A stretch of DNA of 28,477 nucleotides from Kipferlia bialata (taxonomy: Eukaryota > Fornicata), in the NCBI GenBank assembly GCA_003568945.1, contig BDIP01000105.1, positions 3,116-31,592 on the forward strand, read 5' to 3'. Position 1 is the stretch's first letter, and every line of letters begins with the position of its first letter. Of the stretch, positions 20,894-28,477 are shown piece after piece. Made by a program: the position numbers and the translations under genes. Below the pieces are notes generated by a model. The model worked only from the letters and a program-made list of their open reading frames with translations, did no database searches and was not told where the DNA came from.

Positions 20894-23800
20894 ATGTCCT
20901 CACCCAGGTCCTCGGCGTTGCTCCCAGACTCTGTCCAGTTCAGGCACATCACGTGAGTGCCCGTATGTAACTGTCGCCCATTTTCACATCCTAGTTGTGC
21001 AGTTATACTGTCTTTTCCCTCCTTATTCCAGCCCTGATATGGACGATGACGATATACCATCTGGAGAGGACCTCTTCTTCGCCTCAGACAAGGTGGCGAG
21101 TCTCTCTGTCCCTGTGGCCTCCCGGGATGCCATCCCTGCAGCCCTCATGGCCTTTGAGGCCAGTGTCTCTGTGGTGGGGTGTCTGCCCACCTATGCCAAG
21201 CCCGGTAAGGAGGACATCCCACCAGTGGACACCCACGCACCCTCCCACGGTGCCCATGTGGCCGACATCAAGACGTGCATCCTGGGGACGTGTGTGGTGC
21301 CTGCGTCCACCCTTGTGACGGGTGCCATAGACGCCGAGGACAGGGAGGTGGCCGAGGGCCTGGGGGGGGAGGGGGTGTGGCTGGCGCTGACTGTGCAGGA
21401 CTCCCTCCTGGGCCAGGGCATGGAGTCCGAGGAGACTGCCATGGACAGATGTCCCACGGTGTGTGTGACACTCGCTGTGCGGTACAGTGAGGATCAGGAG
21501 GACGCCGTGGCAGCCGAGGGTGGGGTGGGTGAGACTGGTGCAGAGGGGGAGGAGACGGAGAAGGAGAAGGAGTATGTATCAGCGATGGAAGGAGGAGCGA
21601 TGCTGACCGTCGACGTTCAGGGCATATTCTCCCCCCCTGGCTTCCCAGCCGAGACGTCTCTGGGCATGGCCGTGTCCCTACCCCTAGTGGGAGAGGGCAC
21701 CCCTGCCTCCACCCCCCTCCTCGGCCTGACCCATGGCACTGTCTCCCCCCTGGCCCCAGAGCATGCCATGGAGGCCCCTCCTCCGGCCTATGACCCCGAG
21801 GCCACCCTGCAGACCACTCTGTCCAGACACATAGCCTCCAGCGAGGCAGCCCACGCTCCTCACGTCCTGTTCGACAAGGTATCAGCATATGTATCAGTAT
21901 CTGTTTGATCATGTTTCTGTGGTCCTGTGAACCCGATCGGAATCATGACAGTTCTCCTCCTGTAATTATCCCCAGGGTCCATCTCTTTCACCTCTTCTTG
22001 GACCTCCCTATCTATCCATCTATCTCACCCAGGCCATCCCGGAAGCCCATTTCTTGTCTCTCCTCAACACGCCCCCCTCCCTATCGACCCCTGGGTCCGA
22101 GAACTCGCCCGGCCTCACTGCCGCAGAGCGTGCTCTCTCCTCCATGGCCAACACCAAGGGGGGGGAGGCAGAGGGTCAGGCTGTGGAGCCCCTGCCGCTC
22201 TTCCCAAGTGCCGCTGAGGCCCTGGCCGCTGCCTACCTCGAGGGCCATGGCCACCCAGCCGAGGCAGGGGAGGGCAGGGCGAGCCGGGCAGCTGCTCCAG
22301 TGACCAAGGGGACAGGTCAGGCCAAGGGAGCCCCCCGCATCCACCCCCCTACCTGCGACAAGGACATCAAGCCCCCCCGCATGATAGCCAACCACACGCA
22401 GCAAGTGTACCTCTCAGACTCCCTCCTCGACCGAATGCAGGCCTCGGCTGAGGGCGGGCCTGATCTGGCGCTGGTGGTGAGTGTGGCTGGTAACCCCGCG
22501 CAAGGAGGGGTGGGCTGTGTGTCCCTCAGGGACCTGGCCACCCCCGGTGCCACCCGGGCTGCGGTGCGTGTGCCCCTGTCCCACTCCGCTGCCCCTGTGT
22601 CCCACCCCCCTGCCCCCAAGGAGAAGGAGAGGGCGGGGAGCAGAGCCAGGAGCAGAGCCTCGAAGAAGAGTGACGATCCCACCTTCGACCCCGACGCCCC
22701 ATTCCGAGCCACCAACTCATACATGTCCCTCTCCCTCACCCTCTCCACCCCTCTGGTGCCCCTCCCCTTCCTTGACGATGCGTCCGATGCCCCCACCCCT
22801 GTCACCTCTGCCACTATGCACACAGGGGCTGTGGTAGGGGCAGACAGGGCCAGGGAACAGGCACTCAGGAGGATGGGACGGAGTGTGCGCAGCGTCCTGG
22901 GCCGCAGGTTCTGTGGGAGGGAGCAGGCCAGACATGCGGTGCAGGCTGCTCTGAGGCCTCACGTGGTTTCTATGGCTAGGCAAGGGGTCGTGGGGCCAGA
23001 GGAACTACGTACCGCCCTACTAAGGGGGGTGAGTGGTGCAGGGGTCCTAGAGGGAGAAGAGAAGGCGCAGGAGCTACAGAGCGTGCAGCGCGAGATGCAG
23101 CGGTGTCGGGGGATGCTGCTCCCGCCATTTGTCTCCACTCTCTCTCTGGCCACTGCCTCCCTGGCCGACCTCCTCATGAGGCTACAGGACCAGGACGGGG
23201 ACTCAGCAGAGACGGAGAAGGTTACCGGGCTCTATGCATCCGCTGCATTGCGCCGCCGTAGCCGGGGTAGGGCCGTCGCTGTCCCAGAGCAGTACCCCCC
23301 CAGCCTGGAGGCAGCTGAGGATGTGTGCGATGAGGACTGTGCGGCTGCAGCAGAGGCAGAGGCCGCAATATCTGTTGTCATGGACCATCTCTCACACTCC
23401 CCCTCTCTTCCCCTTGCGCTACTTGCGGTGTGCGAGAGGCTCTGCTTGGGTGACACCGACATGGGCATATACAGGGAGCCGGGTGCTGTGTCCTCCTGTG
23501 GTCCCAGGCGCCACCTTCCCTCCATGTCCGTGGCCAGTGTGTTGGCATCCACCGTCGGTGAGGCCCTGGCCTCTGGCGGCAGGGAGAGCGAGCGTGCTGG
23601 GCGGCCTGATGCCTGGCTGGGCCATGCTGCCCATGCCCTGTGTCTATGCGTGGCAGGCAGAGACCCAGAGGCACAGGCAGCGTGGGGGGAGTACGACGCA
23701 GAGATGCAGACGCTGTGTGGCGACTGGTCGCCGGTGTCTGCCGGGGGTGAGGCCAGGACACACGTCCTTAGACTCATGGGGCTCCTGGCCCTGCTTGAGC

Positions 23801-24849
23801 TAGGGGTGGCCCAGGGCGCAGAGCGGCTGGCTACTGCCGTACTTCCATCTCTCTCTCTCCCTCCGTCCCTTCTGGAGGCTGAGGGTGATGATGTTGAAGA
23901 CGTGTGTGTGTACTTGGCTGCTAGGGTGTGTTTGCTCGCCAGTCAGTGTGGTGTGCCTCTAGATGACATGCATGAGTCTATCGTAGGAACCCCCGCCCCC
24001 GCCAACCCCTATGCTGCTACCGTCTATCAGCAGGCGAGGGAACTGCTCGCAGCGGGTCAGAGCAGCGACTCTGCCAGTCTCTGCGTCTCTCTGATGCGCT
24101 ACGGTGCCAGGTCCTCTGGTGGTTTCATCCCCTCTCTCTCTGCATGCGATGGGAGGGATGGTGAGGGAGAGTCGCTGGTGGGCTCTGTGGCCCTGGGGGT
24201 GTCTCTGCATGCAGACCCCACCTTCCTCCTGTTCACAGCCCTCTCTCTGCTCTCCTGTGTCAACCCGGCCACGGTGTCAGCCCTCGTCTCCCAGGTCAGC
24301 ACCCCCCGCAGCACAGGGGCCCCCCTCTCCCCCCTCTCCCCTAGCAGCAGTACCGGCAAGGCCGCGGTGCTTCCTGTCCGGCCTGGGGTCTCTCTCATCC
24401 GCTCTCTGCTCCCTGGTGGTGCCACCCAGGCAGAGAGAGACAGGGACGAGGGGGACAGCATGTATGCATCCACAAACAGGCTCCCCATGCCCGGTCTGCC
24501 CTCGGGCCACAAGCGCCTCCTGCTTGCCAAGGATGCGGCGTCCCAGGCCCTGGCCCTGTGCCCGTCTCTGGGGCTGGGCTGGGTGGCCCTGGCCCTCGTC
24601 CACCTGCTGCTCAAGGAGCGCAGTGCCGCCCACACCTGTGCCGCAGCGGCCACCCAGCTGAACCCAGCCTGGGGGGTGGCCTGGACGGTGGCCGGCATCA
24701 TATCCGCAGGGGAGGGCGAGACCCAGTGCGGGGCCGCCTTCATATCCAGCGGCCGTGCCCTGTCCGGGTCCCTCTCCCAGGAGTGGACCGAGATGGGGCT
24801 GCAGGGCGTCATGGAGCCTCTCCTTGAGGCCGTCATAGCGGGTAACTGA
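20894..24849 (+). CDS. CFAP70: CFAP70 (TTC18)-like ciliary protein
   Basis: Exons 20894-20952, 21032-21878 and 22033-24849 (TGA) give 1,240 residues; the human protein is about 1,120. The order of parts fits CFAP70, an axonemal protein tied to outer dynein arms and the central apparatus. There is an N-terminal C2-like beta region with an ILGTCVVPASTLVTGA segment (compare 'ILGQAVVDL..LLEG') and a conserved VDVQGIFSPPGFP block near residue 215. An acidic/basic linker follows, then helices near residues 580-630 (EQARHAVQAALRPHVVSMAR; EELRTALLRGV). The Ala/Leu-rich C-terminus holds TPR-like helices (residues about 1130-1215: ALALCPSLGLGWVALALVHL; AAATQLNPAWGVAWTVAGII). The start was chosen because exon 1 joins exon 2 in phase 2; a downstream Met (21039, MDDDD) is an alternative. 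A second acceptor at 21976 is in frame and would add 19 residues. The call rests on pattern memory, not a search. Confidence 0.7.
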
Positions 24850-24978
24850 TCTGTGGTGTGCTATTTGTGTTGTCTTTCATGTGTCTGGTCCCGTGTTGTA
24901 GAAGTAAATCAGTGAATCCAGTAATCCAGCATTCTCTGGCAACGTAATCTATTCCCACACTATGTATCTGTGTCACTT
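24850..24978. other. Convergent 129 nt spacer between CFAP70-like gene and gene H
   Basis: This short stretch must serve both 3' ends. It contains AGTAAAT (24903-24909) and AGTGAAT (24911-24917) on the plus strand, and an AGTGAC on the minus strand two bases after the stop of gene H (24977-24972). Confidence 0.5.
24903..24917 (+). promoter_or_regulatory. Possible AGTRAAY-type poly(A) signal pair
   Basis: AGTAAAT and AGTGAAT lie one base apart, 54-68 nt after the stop codon of the CFAP70-like gene. Both fit the Giardia consensus AGTRAAY. There is no AATAAA nearby. Other genes in the window show no equally good match, so this may be chance. Confidence 0.35.
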
Positions 24979-26806
24979 CTACTTCACCCTCTTGGCAGGC
25001 GTACCCACACTCTCCCCCTCCCGGGCTCTCTTCCTTGCCTTCTTTTCTGCCTTGCGCCTGGCCCTCCTCTCTGCCTTCTCTCTCTCCCGCTGTGCCTTCT
25101 CCTCTGGGGTCCTGTGTCTAGGTCTCTTGCCAGACAGCACACTCTCCCCCTCGTAGAGAGACGGCATCTCGGTGAGCTCTGACGCATCAATCACAGTCTC
25201 GTCCATCACAGTCTCGTCCATCACAGTCTCATCCTCCTGGGTCAGCACTGTGGTCTCTGCCTCTGCCTCAGGGGCAGCCTTGGCTACCACCACGGGTGCA
25301 GCCATTGGCTCTGGGGATGGGGAAGGCGATATGATGGCTACCCTTGGGGGTTGGCTCCCGATGGGAATGGGTAGGGGATTGGGCCGACCCCCACTGACAC
25401 TGTCCCGACACATGACCTCCTTGGCCACGTCTAGGGGCTCTGTCACAGGCACGGCCTCCATCACCAGTCTAGAGGGGAGGGCAGCATCGCCGGAGGGGGG
25501 GTGCGCGGAGTCGGGCAGCACGTGACGCCCAAGGTTAATCTGGGAGGCCAGCCTGCGTCTCTCCCCCTCCTCCCCGTCGTCTATAGGCTGTGCCCCCGAA
25601 GTGACGACCACCCCCCTCTGGGTGCCCGGGTGGATGACGAGCACAGACCCCTCCGGCCGGAACCCCACCCGCACGCCCACCCGCACCAGGGTGCCATCCT
25701 CCACACCCTCCACACGCATGTGCTTGCCCTCAGACATGTAGGACGGCAGCAGGAAGGGAGGGGGGGACGTCTCCAGCGCCTTGGAAGGGGGACGCAGACC
25801 GCACAGCACCATCCCTCCCACCACCGCTGCCCCACTACCCCCTACTAGAGAGGCCAGGCGGAGGAGCGTGGTGGGCTCTGTGTCTGTGAGGCACAGGGCG
25901 CTGAAGGGGTGGCAGAGGGCACTGTCACCCAGGGCCTTAACACACACCCAGGCCTCTGCCTCTCTGTCCAGTCCCATGCCTGGGGTCAGACAGAGACAGA
26001 TGGGGGGATGGGGGGGGGGGAATGTGTGTGTACCTGGGGTGTCCTATCAGGGCTAGTACTGCGTCACCTGGGATAGCCAGAAGAGAGTCCCTCCTCTGAG
26101 TGCGCAGAACCTGGGGGGAGAAAATGGGAGGATGACCTATACCAACTACAGACCAGCCCAACAGAATCTGTGACAGCAGCACCCACCTCTCTAGGCCAGA
26201 TGGATCCCTCGGGACCGGAGGGGGCACAGAGGAATGGGGCAGCCACGGGGTTTGCGGCAATAGTCTTGATGACAGTGTTCCACTTGTCGCAGTACTCCTT
26301 GTCATACGGGAGAGAGACAGAGAACACCGCACTCAATGCCTGTCTGGGGATCAGGAGAGCAATATGATGGGGTGGATAGAGAAGGGGGGGGGGGGGCATA
26401 GGATAAGGCAGAGAACGAAAGACTTGAATAAGCATTGATTCCAGACAGGAGACGAGAATACATATGGACACCCCACCTGGTTGGCTGTGCATGGAATGTG
26501 TGTCTCAGCCGGACAGACAGCAGGCTGAGGAGAGAATGCAGCTCCTGCTGAACATGAGTAAGGGAATTGATACATATACCAGTGAAAGCATATCATTGGA
26601 GACTGATATGTATATATATGTACACAGGGTATGAAGGGCCACCACTACCCCTACATCCAACCCTATATCAGTCCCTCCCACCGACACCCCTGACACAGTG
26701 TGACCCCCACCTTGTAGTCCAGCATTGCCCCTGGGGGTGCTGCGGCCAGGGCCACCATCAGACCCGGCAGGGCATCCTGGAGAGAGGGTATCTTCCACTC
26801 ACCCAT
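24979..26806 (-). CDS. Unrecognised 452-residue protein with basic C-terminus
   Basis: Exons in transcript order: 26806-26711, 26524-26477, 26339-26187, 26110-26034 and 25963-24979 (TAG), an exact 453 codons. The ATG at 26806 gives MGEWKIPSLQDALPGLMVAL. The N-terminal half looks folded (SLPYDKEYCDKWNTVIKTIA; GDAVLALIGHP; EAWVCVKALGDSALCHPF) and carries beta-rich stretches (TLVRVGVRVGFRPEGSVLVI). Then come a Pro/Glu-rich linker, a tandem DETVM repeat and a Lys/Arg-rich end (KRPRHRTPEEKAQRERE and following) typical of a nuclear localisation or nucleic-acid-binding helix. The last exon has two possible acceptors: 25963 (fits the phase of the donor at 26034) and 25979 (would need a different donor, after ATCCCAG). 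I prefer the first. A chromatin- or RNA-associated nuclear role is a guess from the basic tail only. Confidence 0.65.
25187..25232 (-). repeat. 15 nt coding tandem repeat (DETVM) in gene H
   Basis: Three near-identical 15 nt units, ATCACAGTCTCGTCC on the plus strand, encode DETVMDETVMDETVI. Almost no synonymous changes separate them, so the expansion is probably recent. Confidence 0.85.
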
Positions 26807-27092
26807 TGCCTACCGGAATCCACAGAGACCTGCTATGGGTGTGTGTACTGAGGAACAGTGTACAAACTGATGCGTGGAGGAGCAACTGAAGAAGCGATTG
26901 ACACGATGGAGGTCAGAGAATCTATTCTGATGATTCGAGACATTCGTGTCACTTCAACAATATATTAATACAATATTGAAGGGTCATTTACAAACAGTGG
27001 TGAAGACGTCCAATGTCATAGCATTCAGCATTCAGTCATATCCAAATTCAAAGGTGATATTGACTGGCAAAGACATCGTCACTCTCGCCCCC
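26807..27092. other. Spacer between genes H and I, both on the minus strand
   Basis: This must contain the promoter of gene H and the 3' flank of gene I. It is AT-richer than the genes. An imperfect hairpin lies at 26952-26981 (CTTCAA-ATATT arms with a 2 nt bulge). No gene is seen. Confidence 0.5.
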
Positions 27093-28367
27093 TCACCCCA
27101 GACTGAATCCCTGCTCGGTGGGTCTGGCCCTCACAGGAATCTCCCTCCTCTCATCCCCAGTCACTGGGTTGTACTTAGAGTTCTGGTTGCGGTATATGTT
27201 CTCAGAGCGGCGCTCAGCACGGAACCTGGGTGAGAGATAGCCACTGTCACTCACTTCAATAAGCACATATATAGACCTATATATCCACCCCCACCTTGCA
27301 CACTCGTCATCGTACTCCAGTCTCCTCCCGTCTAATCCGTCGTTGTACTGCAGAGTGATGGGGTTGTATGGGGCCCCTCCCTCATTCTTCTTTCCCTGGT
27401 TCTTCTGCAGGGTTAGACCAGGGGAATACAGCGGTCACTTACATAGGCAGAGACAGGGATATACTAGAGATAGAGGACACAGTGGCACAGAAACCCGGTG
27501 AGCAACCCTACCTGGAGCCACTCCCCCCTCGCCCTGTATGCCTCTCTCTCTGCCTCTACCTGGGCAGTCCTGGCCCTGTCCCGGTCATCAGTGGCCCTGG
27601 GGTGAGAGGATGGGGGGTGGGGGGGGGGGGGGGGGGGGGGGGAGAGGAAGAAGAGGGGGGGGGGGGGGGGGGAAACAGTAGCATGAATATAGTGCAGTAC
27701 AATGTATCTGGTGTGTACTCACATGACCATGTTCCACAGCAGTAGGGGGGGGGAGAGAGAGAGAGAGAGGAAGAAACAGGAATGAACGTGGTGTAGTATA
27801 TCTGGTGTGTACTCACATGACCATGTTCCACAGCAGTGCCCTGAAGACCTTGGCCTCCCTGACACTGTCGGGATGGGTGGAGACAGGCATACCAGCCAAG
27901 GGTGTGGTCTCAGGGAGCTGGTAGTCTCTAGGGTCAGGGGGTGAGATCATCATGTGATGTATAGTAACTCATCACACAGTGCAATATACTATATACTACA
28001 TATGCTGAAATATTTCTGCAACACCAGCAACCCATACCTCTGGAATGATGTGGTGTCCAGGTTGAAGGCCTGAATGTCCTCGGGGCGACCGGTCTAGAGT
28101 GAGGCCAGAACAGCAGTGTCAGTATCATGTATCCACCACTAAACAGACATACTATTGACATATATATAATACATGTCATATATATATAATATATGTCATA
28201 TACATATAACATACCAGGGCAATGATATCGCCAAGCATGTGCCGGGCCTCGATGTGGAGGTTGGTCCTGCGGTGGTTGACAAGACCACCAGGCTTGGAGC
28301 GTCCTATCCACTTCAGGCCATTGTAACGGAGGAAATATGTCTCCACCGACACCCTGCCCATCTGGGC
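27093..28367 (-). CDS. Unrecognised protein with two YNP[IV]T motifs (5' partial)
   Basis: Exons in transcript order: 28367-28215, 28093-28038, 27927-27817, 27596-27512, 27404-27295 and 27225-27093 (TGA) give 215 codons plus stop. The gene continues to the right of the window. Visible segments are VSVETYFLRYNGLKWIGRSK, HIEARHMLGDIIALTGRPED and QLPETTPLAGMPVSTHPDSV. An Arg/Glu-rich helix (RARTAQVEAEREAYRARGEW) is followed by two related blocks, APYNPITLQYNDGLDGRRLE and SKYNPVTGDERREIPVRARP. The duplicated YNP[IV]T with charged flanks is the kind of short linear repeat seen in microtubule- or axoneme-bound proteins, but I cannot name a family. There is no signal peptide or TM helix in the visible part. 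The donor of the exon ending at 27817 is duplicated in the following intron. Confidence 0.7.
27612..27672. repeat. G-runs in an intron of gene I
   Basis: Two long G-runs (27612-27642 with one T interruption, and 27655-27672) are separated by AGAGGAAGAAGA. In the transcript of gene I these are poly(C) tracts close to the acceptor at 27597. Confidence 0.9.
27705..27837 (-). repeat. Exact 39 nt duplication of an exon end and donor in gene I
   Basis: Positions 27705-27743 and 27799-27837 are identical over 39 bases. On the minus strand each is the end of an exon (LLWNMV), the donor GTGAGTAC and the first intron bases. Homology continues more loosely for about 40 further bases plus a G/GA-rich tract, so the unit is about 94 nt. 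The right copy is attached to the full exon; the left is a decoy donor. Confidence 0.9.
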
Positions 28368-28477
28368 CTGGGGGTCAGAGACACACAGAGAGAGAGACAC
28401 ACACTCAGAGGAAGAGTAGTGGAGTTGAGATGAGAGGGGGGGGGGGAAGAGAGAGAGAGAGGGAAGGAGGGAGAGAC
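28368..28477. other. Intron of gene I running off the window
   Basis: GA- and CA-rich intron DNA with a G-run (28436-28446). No exon is seen before the window edge. Confidence 0.6.

Noticed and set aside
24979-26110. SGF29/Tudor-like reading of gene H (GDAVLALIGHP..EAWVCVKAL)
   Set aside because: The two beta stretches resemble a Tudor start, but the conserved tail of that family is absent.
1-28477. Transposons, retroelements, virus-like elements, CRISPR, tRNA and rRNA genes
   Set aside because: No transposase, reverse transcriptase or capsid reading, no terminal repeats with target duplications, no spacer-repeat array, and no tRNA A/B box pair or rRNA stretch was seen.

Overview
The window looks like nuclear DNA of an intron-dense flagellated protist. 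Every gene I could resolve is split by short GT-AG introns, mostly about 40-170 nt. Stops TGA, TAG and TAA are all used as ordinary terminators. One gene encodes a cilium protein (CFAP70). Coding DNA is GC-rich, while introns and spacers are rich in TA, CT/GA and G/C-run microsatellites. A fornicate-type excavate (Kipferlia-like) would fit the very high intron density, and an AGTAAAT/AGTGAAT pair like the Giardia poly(A) signal lies after one gene. That assignment is an inference, not something the sequence proves.

Layout, left to right: (A) + strand, 5' partial, to 5435: a type I membrane protein with a beta-propeller-like N-terminal part, filamin-type Ig repeats, one TM helix and a cytoplasmic tail. 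Then a 1.2 kb spacer full of short perfect palindromes. (B) - strand, 6681-8801: the C-terminal half of a second filamin-repeat membrane protein, lacking its 5' exons. A G-run/C-run junction at 8899-8955. (C) + strand, 8957-9571: the C-terminal part of a DUF1963/YwqG-like protein, also lacking its 5' exons. (D) + strand, 10088-11925: a complete FG-GAP-like protein with signal peptide and C-terminal TM helix. (F) - strand, 12428-19745: a 14-exon gene for a 2,099-residue protein of unknown function. (Cupin) + strand, 19912-20341: a three-exon, 106-residue cupin. (G) + strand, 20894-24849: CFAP70/TTC18-like. (H) - strand, 24979-26806: five exons, unknown, with a basic C-terminus. (I) - strand, 27093 to beyond 28367: unknown, 5' partial, with two YNP[IV]T motifs. 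For every gene the proposed exons sum to an exact multiple of three, a useful internal check on the models.

Functionally there are three surface-type membrane proteins (A, B, D), one axonemal protein (G), two small-domain proteins (C, cupin) and three unrecognised genes (F, H, I). I see no operon logic, tRNA, rRNA, transposon or CRISPR array.

The most interesting signal is a recurrent one. At seven exon edges in four genes (A, B, C, I), the end of an exon together with its splice site is copied once to three times into the adjoining intron. The copies are usually separated by TA or G/GA microsatellite DNA, so introns carry decoy splice sites. The second signal is a cluster of odd-length palindromes, most with arms around a single central base, in the intergenic spacers. 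The third is the junction at 8941/8942, where two head-to-head 5'-less genes meet inside homopolymers: either a rearrangement or an assembly join.
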